A stretch of 64,000 bases of DNA from Myxococcus stipitatus (GCF_038561935.1 NZ_CP102770.1:9176001-9240000), one strand, 5' to 3'; positions 50,103 to 59,706 are shown, counted from the stretch's first letter. Translations and numbers: made by a program. The notes: generated from the letters alone by a model not told the origin.

Positions 50103-50597
50103 ATGAAATTCGAAGCACAGCCCTTCGGGTATTCCCATGACCCGGCCTCTCCCGAAGTCCAGTTGGGCCAGGAGAACATCCGACTCGTCGTGAGCACATT
50201 CACCGTGAAGGACGGCCAGGTGGAGCTGGAGTTCCACGCGACGGCCATGTTTCCCTTCGACGTGGGCCTGCGCTACCACTCCCTGGCAGAAGGGTTGGTC
50301 CTGGTCGTCAACGATGTGGACCAGCGCGACGGCTTCACGTTGCGCACCTACAATGACTTCATCAGGTTCGCGGACGACCGCACCGTCAACCTCACCTCCC
50401 TGCCCGCGCTGCCCCTGCCGCCCCGAGGCGAGCCGAAGGCAGCAAGCTACCAGGGCGCCTATGTGAATGGCGTGGTGTCCTTCCAGACGGTGCCCCCCGT
50501 GCAGCGCCCCAGCGTGTTCCTGTACCTGGTGCTGGAGAACTACGTGTCCAACGTGGTCGGCCTGGACCTGGTGACAGGCCGAGCCGTCGAGTTCTGA
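50103..50597 (+). CDS. Hypothetical protein, candidate immunity for the metalloprotease
   Basis: 164 residues. Beta-rich (IRLVVSTFTVKDGQVELEFH, VFLYLVLENYVSNVVGLDLV), no signal peptide, no known motif. Encoded nine bases after the metalloprotease and before another small orphan, the usual place for an immunity gene. Assignment rests on position only; a periplasm-acting protease would normally need an exported immunity protein. Confidence 0.6.
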   Translation: MKFEAQPFGYSHDPASPEVQLGQENIRLVVSTFTVKDGQVELEFHATAMFPFDVGLRYHSLAEGLVLVVNDVDQRDGFTLRTYNDFIRFADDRTVNLTSLPALPLPPRGEPKAASYQGAYVNGVVSFQTVPPVQRPSVFLYLVLENYVSNVVGLDLVTGRAVEF

Positions 50598-50613
50598 GGC
50601 ACGGGAGCCGACG

Positions 50614-51009
50614 ATGAGAATCCGCAGCCTCGCCTTTGGCCGCACCGCGCGCACACCGTCCCTGCGAGGGCCGGGCATCGCCATCCGCTTCACTCACGAG
50701 CCCGAACGCGACCCTGGCGCCGTCATCTACGGCGTGGCCCGGGCCCCGAAGGTGGAGCTGCCCCAGGGGCGACAGGAGCTGCCTCGGGGCATCCTGTTGG
50801 TCGCCATCAATCCCTATACCCAAGGCTCCTTCGTCCTCAATCTGGTGGGCGAGCGGCTGGTGTTCGAGGACGACGTGGAGGAGGACGGCTCCGACTTTGT
50901 CGCCGCGTTCCGCTGCGCGCTGGAGCCTGGCTTCACCGGACACTCGCCGGCCCTGATCCACGCCACCTTCCGGCAGCATGTCTCCGACATCCTCTGGGTC
51001 ACACCCTAG
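50614..51009 (+). CDS. Hypothetical protein, second candidate immunity/accessory
   Basis: 131 residues behind GGGAG. Contains GILLVAINPYTQGSFVLNLV and a C-terminal HATFRQHVSDILWVTP. No signal peptide or recognised family. It continues the run of small genes after the metalloprotease, and precedes the glycosyltransferase by 12 bases. Confidence 0.6.
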   Translation: MRIRSLAFGRTARTPSLRGPGIAIRFTHEPERDPGAVIYGVARAPKVELPQGRQELPRGILLVAINPYTQGSFVLNLVGERLVFEDDVEEDGSDFVAAFRCALEPGFTGHSPALIHATFRQHVSDILWVTP

Positions 51010-51021
51010 CGTCCACACCCC

Positions 51022-53355
51022 ATGGACTTCTCCGTCATCGTCGTCACGCACAACGCCCTCGAGTTCACGCTCCGCTGCGTGGAGTCGCTGGTCCGGCACC
51101 TTCCCGCGCGGACGGAGCTGCTCTTCGTCGACAACGCCTCCACGGATGGCACACGCGGCTACCTGCGAGAGGTCACCGCGCGGCTGGGCGACGCGGCGCA
51201 GCTGCTCCTCCTGGAGCGAAACGAGGGCTGGTGCCGAGGCATCAACGAGGGCCTCGCGCGCGCCCGGGGCACCCACCTGGTGCTGCTCAACAGCGACGTC
51301 ATCGTCACGCCGGACTGGCTGACGGGCCTGCGCGAGTGCATGGACACCGCCGCCTCCGTCGTCCCGGGATTGCGGCGGGTGGGACTGGTCGGGCCGGTGA
51401 CGAACTCGGCGGGAGGACCCCAGCAGGTCGCCAACCCACCGCCGTACCAGGCCGCGAGCCTGGACCTCCACGCCCGGCGTCACCGCGAGACCTTCCGACA
51501 CCAGTGGGCCCCGAGCTTCTTCCTCTCCGGCTTCTGTCTGATGCTGCACCGCGACTGCTACGCCGAGCTAGGCGGCCTGGACGAGCGCTTCTCTCCGGGC
51601 GGCTTCGATGACAACGACCTGGTGCTGCGCGCCCAGGAGCGCGGCTGGGACTGCGTCATCGCCGGAGATGTCTACATCCACCATGAGGGCAGCGCGACGT
51701 TCCGCGCGGTGGCGCCACATCTGCGCGGCGGGCTGGTGAATCGGGCGCGATTCCACGAGAAGTGGCGCGAGCGGCGCGCCCGTGAGCCTCGGCTGATTGC
51801 CGCGTACCGGGTGAAGAACGCCGAGGCCACGCTGAAGGAGAGCCTGGATGCCACGGCCCGCTTCGCCGACGGCATCGTCGTGCTGGATGACGGCTCCACG
51901 GACGGCACCCGGGCGCTGTGCGAACACCACCCCGCGGTGCTGCGCTACGAGTACCAGGAGCTGCCCTTCCACGAGCGGAGGGACCGCAACCACGTGCTCT
52001 CCATGGCCGCGGCGCAGGGCGCCGACTGGGTCATCTCGGTGGATGCGGACGAGGTGTTCGAGATGGACCGTGCGCGGGCGCAGCGGCTGATGCGCCTGAC
52101 GGACCCGCACGTGAAGGTGCTCGGGTTCCACTGGTACACCTTCTGGGAGCCGAGCCACACGTACTTTCGCGCGGACGGCATCTTCGGGAACATGTCCGGT
52201 TACCGGATGTACCGCTGCGAGCCCGGACAGCGCATCGTGCTCGGGACAGAGCTCGGGCTGCACTGCGGGAACATCCCCCAGTTCCCCCAGGGCTCCGCGC
52301 GCTTCACCAGCGTCCGCGTGCGCCACCTGGGCTACGACACCGAGGCCCTGCGCCGGGCGAAGCACTCACGCTACCGCCAGTTGGACCCGTCGCCCCGTCC
52401 GGAGCTCGTGGGCAACAGTGACTACTCGCACCTCTTGAGCAGCACGGTGACGCTGCGCCGCTACGCGAGGGAGCACGGCGTCTCGCTCTGCCTCATCACG
52501 CGCAACGAGGAGGAGCGCCTGGAGGGGTTCCTCGCCATGATGGAGCCGTTCGTCGATGAGATTTGCGTGGTCGACAACGGCAGCAGCGACCGCACCCAGG
52601 AGATTGCCCGGCGCTTCACACAGAAGGTCGTGGAGCTGCGCACGGAGCGGCTGGAGCTGGACCGGCTGCGCAACCGCTGCCTGGACCTGGCGACGCAGCC
52701 GTGGATCCTGGTGATGGACCCGGATGAGGAGCTGGCGCAGGAGGCGATGCCTCGGCTCCAGCGGCTGATGGATGACCTGGACGTGCATGCCTACACGTTC
52801 CAGGTGTCCAACCATCAGAAGGAGGGGCCTCCGGTGATGACGCTGGCGGCCCGGCTGTTCCGCAATGACCCGAGGCCGCGCTTCTCCCGCCCGGTCCACG
52901 AGACGGTGGAGCAGAGCCTCACGGCGAACCCCTCGCTGGTGGTCCGCCCCTCGAACATTCCCCTCCAGCACTACGGCTTCCTCAAGGAGGACGCCGCGGT
53001 GGAGTCGAAGCTCCAGCGCTACTACGAGCGCAACCGCGAGTATCGCGAGGCGCATCCCGAGGATGCGATGGCCTGGTACAACGAGGCGCTCCACATGCAG
53101 AACGAGGGCCGCGAGCAGGAGGCCGCACGCATGTTGGAGCACGCCATCGGGCTGGACCCGTCGTTCCTCTCGCCGCGCAACCAACTGGCCCTCATCCACC
53201 AGGAGAAGGCGGCGCGGCTGTGGAGCGCCGTGGCGGAGCGCACCTCGCCCGAGCACCCGGTCCACCGCGTGGCCCTGGAGGCGTTGGAGATGCTGTACCG
53301 GGTGACGCCCGGCCGGACGCCCATTGGCAAGGCCCGAGAGGAGCTGCTGCGATGA
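51022..53355 (+). CDS. Three-domain family 2 glycosyltransferase with TPR tail
   Basis: 777 residues with three consecutive GT-A-like units. Unit 1 (1-255): VIVVTHNALEFTLRCVES, LLNSDVIVTPDW, GGFDDNDLVLRAQERGW, like rhamnosyl/galactosyl transferases. Unit 2 (about 260-470): DGIVVLDDGSTDGTRALCEH and WVISVDADEVFE. Unit 3 (about 475-700): SLCLITRNEEERLEGFLAMM, ICVVDNGSSDRTQEI, WILVMDPDEELAQEA. The C-terminus (MAWYNEALHMQNEGREQEAA) is a TPR repeat. Such multi-domain enzymes glycosylate proteins or build surface glycans. It closely follows the T6SS cargo genes and overlaps the next gene. Confidence 0.9.
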   Translation: MDFSVIVVTHNALEFTLRCVESLVRHLPARTELLFVDNASTDGTRGYLREVTARLGDAAQLLLLERNEGWCRGINEGLARARGTHLVLLNSDVIVTPDWLTGLRECMDTAASVVPGLRRVGLVGPVTNSAGGPQQVANPPPYQAASLDLHARRHRETFRHQWAPSFFLSGFCLMLHRDCYAELGGLDERFSPGGFDDNDLVLRAQERGWDCVIAGDVYIHHEGSATFRAVAPHLRGGLVNRARFHEKWRERRAREPRLIAAYRVKNAEATLKESLDATARFADGIVVLDDGSTDGTRALCEHHPAVLRYEYQELPFHERRDRNHVLSMAAAQGADWVISVDADEVFEMDRARAQRLMRLTDPHVKVLGFHWYTFWEPSHTYFRADGIFGNMSGYRMYRCEPGQRIVLGTELGLHCGNIPQFPQGSARFTSVRVRHLGYDTEALRRAKHSRYRQLDPSPRPELVGNSDYSHLLSSTVTLRRYAREHGVSLCLITRNEEERLEGFLAMMEPFVDEICVVDNGSSDRTQEIARRFTQKVVELRTERLELDRLRNRCLDLATQPWILVMDPDEELAQEAMPRLQRLMDDLDVHAYTFQVSNHQKEGPPVMTLAARLFRNDPRPRFSRPVHETVEQSLTANPSLVVRPSNIPLQHYGFLKEDAAVESKLQRYYERNREYREAHPEDAMAWYNEALHMQNEGREQEAARMLEHAIGLDPSFLSPRNQLALIHQEKAARLWSAVAERTSPEHPVHRVALEALEMLYRVTPGRTPIGKAREELLR

Positions 53356-53804
53356 CGGCCCCGTCCCGACGCGCGTTCAACCACGCCCTCCTCCTGGGAG
53401 GCGCCGGGCTGCTGACATCCAGCGCCTGTGCCCACCGAGCCCCCTCGCCGGCACCATCGCGGAATCAGCAGGAGGGACTGACGGCGGACCTCGAGGATGG
53501 ACGCCTGCGCCTCACCTACGAGTTCACCACCGCCCGAGCCGAAGCCTTGAAGCGGTCCTGGGCACCCACGACATTGGTGGTAGCCATCGACGCGCTCACA
53601 CAGACGCCTGTCTGTCGGCCACTGTCCGCGGGGAAGTCCCTGGTGTGGGGCGAGCCCACGCCACTGGAAGGAGGGCTGCGGTGGACAGCCACCGTGGAGC
53701 CGCGGGAGCTGCTCGCGCTCGGTACGGCCCCGGGGCTCTGGTTCCTTCACGCCACTGTATTGCAGTATCGCTCGGGAGTGCTCGCACTGCGGCTCACGGG
53801 GTGA
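53352..53804 (+). CDS. Predicted lipoprotein, unknown function
   Basis: 150 residues whose ATG overlaps the glycosyltransferase stop (ATGA). The N-terminus MTAPSRRAFNHALLLGGAGL ends in LLTSSAC, a lipobox, with a twin Arg that could also allow Tat export. The mature beta domain (GRLRLTYEFTTARAEALKRS) matches no family I know. Its end overlaps the convergent small membrane gene by 11 bases. Confidence 0.72.
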   Translation: MTAPSRRAFNHALLLGGAGLLTSSACAHRAPSPAPSRNQQEGLTADLEDGRLRLTYEFTTARAEALKRSWAPTTLVVAIDALTQTPVCRPLSAGKSLVWGEPTPLEGGLRWTATVEPRELLALGTAPGLWFLHATVLQYRSGVLALRLTG

Positions 53805-53943
53805 GGTTCGCGAGACAGTGCGTCCTCGTGGACCTCGCGCCAATCTCATCGCTGGTGGGCCCGCCGATGACATAGACCCAGGGCATCGCCAGCAACGCGC
53901 CCAACCCGGCCGCGCCCAGGGCCCTTCCCTTCGTCGAGTTCAC
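53794..53943 (-). CDS. Tiny membrane protein
   Basis: 49 residues from a GTG overlapping the stop of the pseudogene upstream (GTGA): MNSTKGRALGAAGLGALLAM, PWVYVIGGPTSDEIG and a short hydrophilic end with one Cys. One membrane segment near residues 9-27. It lies last in the vgrG/DUF4123 unit, so it may be a leftover of the cargo or immunity. Codons are ordinary for the genome, supporting a real gene, but the small size lowers confidence. Confidence 0.45.
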   Translation of the reverse strand: MNSTKGRALGAAGLGALLAMPWVYVIGGPTSDEIGARSTRTHCLANLTP

Positions 53944-54451
53944 GGACCTGTCCCTCCCGGTGGTGGAACGGGGACTCGGAACTCTCTCTCGAACGCGATG
54001 CGGCTGATGAGCGGGGCATGGCCCTGCGGGTGCTGGAGTTGCCACCAGGCGGTGATGCCCCCTCTGCCGCGTCACTGTCAAAGCCCCAGCCGTCCGCTCG
54101 GCCATCCAGGCCCTGCGCCCCGCGGCGTCCTCCGGCGCGGTCGGATGCAGCGGCGCGCCCGCCAGCTCCCGTCCGCGAGGATGGGACTGGTAGAACCAGG
54201 CGTCGGTCTCTCGCACGACTTCGGGATTCAACGGGAACAAGCCCCTCAGGCCTCGCGCGCGGGACGAAGACAGCCGTCTCTTCGATGTGGTCGAGCTTCG
54301 CGACCGGGGGCAGGTCTCGACGAGAGAGGATGTCGCGCACCCAGCCCTCCCGCTCCCCCAAGCCCAGCCCCAGCGTGGCGCAGGCGTCGAGCTAGCGCAC
54401 GAGCAGGTCCATCGATTGGATGCCCTGCTGCGCCTGGGAGATCCTCAACAT
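53940..54451 (-). pseudogene. Decayed T6SS cargo-position gene
   Basis: An ATG five bases after the DUF4123 stop opens MLRISQAQQGIQSMDLLVR, hits an in-frame TAG, and resumes as LDACATLGLGLGEREGWVRD to FVPRARPEG. A first frameshift leads to LFPLNPEVVRETDAWFYQSH to TAGALTVTRQRG, and a second to ITAWWQLQHPQGHAPLISRI and AFEREFRVPVPPPGGTGP with a normal stop. The three pieces together form a protein of about 165 residues. One nonsense and two frame changes make it a pseudogene unless the sequence is poor here. No family recognised. Confidence 0.75.
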
Positions 54452-54455
54452 GCGC

Positions 54456-54986
54456 TCACCCCCGTGTATTCACGAAGCGTTGGAGCTTTCCGTCCTCGCC
54501 TTCCGCATAGAACGTCTGGATGGGGCCGTGGAACTCCTCCACCTGCGCGGGGGTGCACGTAGGCAGGAAGACGCGGAGCACCCGGGGGTCATAGAAACGG
54601 AAGTAGACCGGGTTCTTCACTCCCTCCACCTGCACCAGCAGGTGCTTGCGCAGATGCCGGCGGACCTCCAGGAACGAGCGCTGGCTGCGCAAGAAGATGC
54701 CCCAGCTCTGCCCCCACCCTTCGAACATCAGGGTGTCCAACAACTCCGAGCCCTCCGGCACCTCCAGCAGGTACGGCGCCGCCACGGCCATCTCCAACGC
54801 CTGGGGGCCCTCATAGAGCGAGGCGAACGTCGCGCCCGAGCCCTCCAGCCACGCCAGCACCGCGTCGTCCCGGGCACTGTCGAGCACCGCGAATAGGCGC
54901 TGCCCCCGCCCCTCCCCTCGCAGCGTCTTCAACGCCTGCTCGCGGTGGGCCCGCAGGACCGCGCGGGGATGCACGGCCGCGGACAA
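54456..54986 (-). CDS. DUF4123 T6SS adaptor (Tap-like)
   Basis: 176 residues. ASLYEGPQALEMAVAAPYLL, EGWGQSWGIFLRSQRSFLEV, HLRKHLLVQVEG and VYFRFYDPRVLRVFLP are the DUF4123 signature blocks. These adaptors load a cognate effector on VgrG. It sits 32 bases after the minus-strand vgrG and before a decayed gene, which may be its lost effector. Confidence 0.92.
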   Translation of the reverse strand: MSAAVHPRAVLRAHREQALKTLRGEGRGQRLFAVLDSARDDAVLAWLEGSGATFASLYEGPQALEMAVAAPYLLEVPEGSELLDTLMFEGWGQSWGIFLRSQRSFLEVRRHLRKHLLVQVEGVKNPVYFRFYDPRVLRVFLPTCTPAQVEEFHGPIQTFYAEGEDGKLQRFVNTRG

Positions 54987-55018
54987 GTCGGCTCCTCGTG
55001 ACGATGGGCGGGCGTTGC

Positions 55019-57355
55019 TCAGGACGAAGACTCCTTCTTCTTGGCGGACTCGCAGCGCTCGCAGAACGGAACGCCGCTGATGGCGGCGAGACGGAGCGCC
55101 TGGACCTGGGCGCTGGGCGGCGAGCCCGCGGCCAGCTTCTTCACCTTGCTCCCCTTCACCGCGACGTCAGAGCCCTCCACGGTGATGCTCTTGGGGAAGA
55201 ACTGGACCGCGCCGGACTTCTCCAGCACGAAAATCTTCTTCTCGTTGACGATGAGCGAGAACGTGTCGGCCTTGAGCTCGAAGCGCTTGGCGGACCCGCT
55301 GCTCTCCTTCGGAATCGCGAACCGCGTGCTTCCGTTGACCGTCTCCTTCCAATCCTTCGCCGACGTCAGGGTCACCTCTCCCTTGACCTCGACCTGGAAC
55401 GCGCCGCCGACCCGCAGCTCGCTGTCCTTGAGCACCTTCTCCTGACGCGCGCCCTCGACGTACTCGAGCCGGTCCTGACGAACGCTCACGGACCGGGCGC
55501 CCCCCACCGACTCCTCCAGCGCGGTGGCGACATCCACGGTGAAGTCCTTGCCGACATCGAGCGTGTGCGCGCCCTCCACCGACTCCGTGACAGTCAGGGC
55601 CACCGCAGCCGCCTGGTTCCGGGACACGGTGATGCGCTGGTCCTGGACCACGCGCTCCGTCTGGCTGCCCTGGATGCGGGTGGCCCGGTCGCCGCGAACC
55701 TTGAGCGACTGGCTCCCCTCCACCCGGCTCGCGTCATCCCGCGCGACGTCCAGCGACTGGTTCCCCTCGACCGTGCGCGAGCGCTCCTTCTTGACGGACA
55801 GGTCCTCGTAGCCGAGCACCTGCTGCGCCTTGTCGTTCTCCGTGCGGAGCACTTCGTCCTTCTGCGCGTGGACGAAGACTTCCTCGGCGCCGGCCACGTC
55901 CTCGAAGCGCAGCTCGTTGAAGCCCTGGCTCCCCAGGCTCGATGCGCTCTTGAACGTGGACTTCGTCTTCTCGTCGGGCAGGGTGTAGGGCGTCGGGTTC
56001 TCACCGTTGTAGACCGTCCCCCCGATGAGCGGCCGATCCGGGTTGCCCTCCAGGAAGCGGACCACCACCTCCTGGCCGATGCGCGGCAACACCTGCGCGC
56101 CCCAGCCCATCCCACCCCAGGACTGCCCCACCCGCACCCAGCAGGAGGACTTGTCGTCGCGTGCGCCCTCTCGGTCCCAGTGGAACTGGACCTTGATGCG
56201 CCCATGCACATCCGTATGGATTTCTTCTCCCGCCGGGCCCACCACCGTGGCCGTCTGCACGCCCGGGATGGACGGCGTCGCCGTGCGCCTTCGCGGACGG
56301 AAGGGTACCTGGCGAGGCAGGCACCGGAAGCGGTTGCGGTAGAGGCGGCCGTCCGCCTCGCGTCCGCCCCCCGTCTCCGGCAGGTGCCCCCAGTGCGTCA
56401 CCTCCACCACGGAGTAGGCACCCTCGACACTCCCTCCGTCCCGCACCTCGAAGTGGTAGCCGGGCGTGAGGCTGGGGGCCACGCTCTCACCATCCAGGAG
56501 CCGCGACTCCTGGACCGCCTCCTCCATGCGCACCTTCGCGGCCCTCCGGCCCTCGGCCGGCGCCACGTACTCGCCCGGGTAGTCGTAGAGCTCCAGGTCG
56601 GCCACCCCCTCCGAGCTCTTCGCCTTGCCCGACACATCCAACGCGGGCTTCTCGAAGTCGAAGTCCTGGAGGTGCACGGCCCCCGGCCGCAGCCGGCTCA
56701 CCCGCTCCAGCAGGTAGAGGTACTCCCCACCCGACGAGCGCTCATCCCAGGCCCGCAGCGGCAGCATCCCGCCGCCCGGCAGCGGCTCGTGTACGGAGGG
56801 GCTGTCGCCGATGACCAGGGTGTGCCCCGCTTCCGAGTGCTCGAAGAAGTAGAAGAGGCCCTCCCACTCCATGAGCCGGCTGAGGAAGTCGAAGTCCGAC
56901 TCGCGGTACTGCACGCAGTACTCGCGCACCCCACAGCCGCCGCCCAGCGCCAGCCGGACGGGGACTCCTGCCTCTCTCAGCACCACCTTCAGGATGTCCG
57001 GCACCGTCTGCCCCTGGAAGATGCGGCTGCGGTGCACGCGGGTGAGCCACCACAGCGCGGGGGCCACCCGGATGCGATAACGCCACCGCCCCTCCCGAGG
57101 CCCCAGCACCTCCACCGAGCGCACCCTGCCGTGCAGCAGCCGCAGGGCGCCGCCCGGCACCGCGATGCGCAACAGGGCCTCCGCCCCCAGCAGCTCCGCT
57201 GCCTCCAGCGGGTGCTCGGTGATGGGATGGAAGTCCACCTGGAAGTCGAAGAGGTGGCTCAGTTGCTCCGTCCCCGAGAAGCGGGTGACGGTGAGCGCCC
57301 CCCGTCCATGGGGGCCCACTCGCAACGAGAAGGCTGGCGCCGCAGGTCCCACCAT
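55019..57355 (-). CDS. vgrG: VgrG spike protein 1
   Basis: About 778 residues starting MVGPAAPAFSLRVG (ATG behind AGAGGGG; a TTG upstream is possible). The gp27-like part includes VREYCVQYRESDFDFLSRLM and EGLFYFFEHSEAGHTLVIGD; the gp5 OB-fold shows EIHTDVHGRIKVQFHWDREG and GWGAQVLPRIGQEVVVRFLE, then NPDRPLIGGTVYN. The C-terminal third is the repeating beta-prism (SLDVARDDASRVEGSQ-type). It ends with a short CERCE and poly-Lys tail, not a catalytic domain. VgrG trimerises to form the T6SS spike. Confidence 0.96.
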   Translation of the reverse strand: MVGPAAPAFSLRVGPHGRGALTVTRFSGTEQLSHLFDFQVDFHPITEHPLEAAELLGAEALLRIAVPGGALRLLHGRVRSVEVLGPREGRWRYRIRVAPALWWLTRVHRSRIFQGQTVPDILKVVLREAGVPVRLALGGGCGVREYCVQYRESDFDFLSRLMEWEGLFYFFEHSEAGHTLVIGDSPSVHEPLPGGGMLPLRAWDERSSGGEYLYLLERVSRLRPGAVHLQDFDFEKPALDVSGKAKSSEGVADLELYDYPGEYVAPAEGRRAAKVRMEEAVQESRLLDGESVAPSLTPGYHFEVRDGGSVEGAYSVVEVTHWGHLPETGGGREADGRLYRNRFRCLPRQVPFRPRRRTATPSIPGVQTATVVGPAGEEIHTDVHGRIKVQFHWDREGARDDKSSCWVRVGQSWGGMGWGAQVLPRIGQEVVVRFLEGNPDRPLIGGTVYNGENPTPYTLPDEKTKSTFKSASSLGSQGFNELRFEDVAGAEEVFVHAQKDEVLRTENDKAQQVLGYEDLSVKKERSRTVEGNQSLDVARDDASRVEGSQSLKVRGDRATRIQGSQTERVVQDQRITVSRNQAAAVALTVTESVEGAHTLDVGKDFTVDVATALEESVGGARSVSVRQDRLEYVEGARQEKVLKDSELRVGGAFQVEVKGEVTLTSAKDWKETVNGSTRFAIPKESSGSAKRFELKADTFSLIVNEKKIFVLEKSGAVQFFPKSITVEGSDVAVKGSKVKKLAAGSPPSAQVQALRLAAISGVPFCERCESAKKKESSS

Positions 57356-57441
57356 GGAGGGTGCCCCTCTCAGCAATCGCGGCTGTCATAGCATAGGCTT
57401 GCCCGGCTCTTCAGCGAAGGCAGGCATCAGGAGGACATTCC

Positions 57442-59706
57442 ATGCTGGCCAGCGTTCCACTCCCCCAACTCCCGGCGGATTTCGAGTTCCAAGCGGGGCC
57501 GCACGCCCTGGGTGCGCTGACCGTGGTGGGCTTCGAGGCCGAGGAGAGCCTCTCCAAACCCTACGCAGTGGATGTCACGCTGACCGCGCCCGCGCTGCTC
57601 CCCCTGGATGAGAAGGAATTGCTGGGCAAGGACGCCCTGCTGACGGTGCACCAGGGAGGCAACTCGCCCCGGTGGTTCCAGGGCGTGGTCTCCAGCGTGG
57701 TGCGATGGGAGTCCCCCAAGGAGCCCGAGCGGCAGTTCTGCCGGATGACGGTGGTGCCTCGCCTGTGGACGCTGCGCCACAAGCGCCGCAGTCGCATCTT
57801 CCAGGAGATGTCCGTCCCCGACATCGTCCGCAAGGTGTTGGGCGAGGCCTCCGTGGACCACCGGCTGGCATTGCAAGGCACCTATCGCAAGCGTGAGTAC
57901 TGCGTGCAGTACCGCGAGTCGGACCTCGACTTCGTCTCGCGGCTGCTGGAGGAAGAGGGCATCTTCTACTTCTTCGAGCACACACCGGATGCGCACACCC
58001 TGTGCCTCTGCGACGCCGCGGACAGCTGTGAGCGCATCCCCGGCGCGCCCCAGCTCCCCTTCCGTGAGCCCAGCGAGCAGGAGCCGGACACGGAATCCAT
58101 TCACGAGTTCGCCGCCCGGACGGAGGTCCAGCCCGGCGCCGTGGCCCTGCGGGACTTCAACTTCCTGCGCCCCGGAATGAACCTCACCGCCACCTCCAGC
58201 GTGGAGGGCGGTGAAGGCGCCCTGGAGGTCTATGACTATCCCGCGCGCTACGAGGAGACGGGCACGGGCAACGCACTCGCGCGGATTCGCCTGGAGGAGC
58301 TGCGGGTGCGCACGCAGATGGGCAAGGGGGCGGGCAACAGCCGGCGCCTTCTTCCGGGCATGCACTTCGACTTGGACGAGTACCCGGTGGACTCGCTCAA
58401 CCGCTCCTACTTCCTGCTCTCCGTGCGCCACGTGGGCCGACAGCAACAGGTCCTCACCTTCGGCGAGACGGTGCCGGAGAAGACGGTGCCCTATCGCAAC
58501 GAGTTCCTCTGCATTCCCTCCGACGTGCCCTACCGACCTCGTCGGCTGACGCCTCGGCCCACCCTCTCCGGCGCCCAGACGGCCATCGTCGTCGGGCCTC
58601 CCAACGAGGAGATCCACACGGACGAGCACGGCCGCATCAAGGTCCAGTTCCACTGGGACCGCGAGGGCCGTCGCGACGACAGGAGCTCCTGCTGGATTCG
58701 CGTCGGCCAGGCGTGGGCGGGCCCGGGCTGGGGCGCGTTGTACCTGCCGCGCATCGGCCATGAAGTGGTGGTGGAGTTCATCGAGGGAGACCCCGACCGG
58801 CCCATCGTCACGGGCAGCGTCTACAACGGGCAGAACGCCACGCCCATCGCGCTGCCGGACCACAAGACCCAGAGCACCCTGCGCTCCAGCTCCAGCCCTG
58901 GCGAGGATGGATTCAACGAGCTTCGCTTCGAGGACTCCGCGGGCGACGAGCAGGTCTTCCTGCACGCGCAGAGGGACTTCAACATCGTCGTCGAGAACGA
59001 CAAGACGCAGCAGGTGGGTGGTAACGAAACCCTGCTCGTGAAGAAGGACCGCAGCCGCACCATCCAGGGCAACCAGAAGCTGGAGGTGAAGAAGAACGAT
59101 GACAGCGTCATCGGCGGCAACCAGAGCCTGACGGTCGTCCAGAACCGCGCCACCGAGGTCCTGGGCAACCACACCGAAGCCGTGACGGGAGACCAGACCC
59201 TCCACGTGACGGGCAACCAGAGCGTGACGGTGGCGAAGAACGCCTCGGAGACGGTGGGACAGACGAAGGTGGTCCAGGTCCGGGCGAGCAGCTCCGTGAC
59301 GGTGGGCGCGGCCCTCAAGCAGGTCATCGGCGGACAGATGTCCGAGCAGGTGTCCGGCGCCAAGACGGAGACGGTGGGCGGGAAGAAGGCGGAGACCATC
59401 CAAGGCGCGCGCACGCTCCAGGTGGGCGGCAGCCTGACCGAGCAGGTCGACAGCCAGCGCACGCTCAAGGTGGAGAAGGACCTGCTCGTGAGCGTGGGCG
59501 GCAGGTTCAATCACTCCACCAAGGAGAGCTACACGCTGTCGGCCAAGGAGATCTCCCTGGTGGCCGATGAGCAGTTCACGCTCAAGGTCGGCTCGGCGCT
59601 CTTTCAGGTGAAGAAGAACGGCGACGTGGTCATCAAGGGCGCCAAGGTGGAGCTCACCGCCAGCGGTGACGTCATCATCAAGGGCTCGACGATTTCCGAG
59701 AACTGA
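57442..59706 (+). CDS. vgrG: VgrG spike protein 2
   Basis: 754 residues: YREREY-type REYCVQYRESDLDFVSRLLE, EEGIFYFFEHTPDAHTLCL, EIHTDEHGRIKVQFHWDREG and GWGALYLPRIGHEVVVEFIE. The beta-prism repeats (NQKLEVKKNDDSVIGGNQ) reach almost to the end, with a short GSTISEN terminus. It diverges from vgrG 1 over 86 bases and shares the same architecture, though identity is moderate; the two may cap alternative spikes with different cargo. A palindromic terminator overlaps its stop. Confidence 0.96.
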   Translation: MLASVPLPQLPADFEFQAGPHALGALTVVGFEAEESLSKPYAVDVTLTAPALLPLDEKELLGKDALLTVHQGGNSPRWFQGVVSSVVRWESPKEPERQFCRMTVVPRLWTLRHKRRSRIFQEMSVPDIVRKVLGEASVDHRLALQGTYRKREYCVQYRESDLDFVSRLLEEEGIFYFFEHTPDAHTLCLCDAADSCERIPGAPQLPFREPSEQEPDTESIHEFAARTEVQPGAVALRDFNFLRPGMNLTATSSVEGGEGALEVYDYPARYEETGTGNALARIRLEELRVRTQMGKGAGNSRRLLPGMHFDLDEYPVDSLNRSYFLLSVRHVGRQQQVLTFGETVPEKTVPYRNEFLCIPSDVPYRPRRLTPRPTLSGAQTAIVVGPPNEEIHTDEHGRIKVQFHWDREGRRDDRSSCWIRVGQAWAGPGWGALYLPRIGHEVVVEFIEGDPDRPIVTGSVYNGQNATPIALPDHKTQSTLRSSSSPGEDGFNELRFEDSAGDEQVFLHAQRDFNIVVENDKTQQVGGNETLLVKKDRSRTIQGNQKLEVKKNDDSVIGGNQSLTVVQNRATEVLGNHTEAVTGDQTLHVTGNQSVTVAKNASETVGQTKVVQVRASSSVTVGAALKQVIGGQMSEQVSGAKTETVGGKKAETIQGARTLQVGGSLTEQVDSQRTLKVEKDLLVSVGGRFNHSTKESYTLSAKEISLVADEQFTLKVGSALFQVKKNGDVVIKGAKVELTASGDVIIKGSTISEN

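Noticed and set aside
54998..57391. Long plus-strand open frame opposite vgrG 1
   Set aside because: It mirrors the vgrG coding strand, is His/Arg/Leu-rich and has no domain; a GC-rich shadow.
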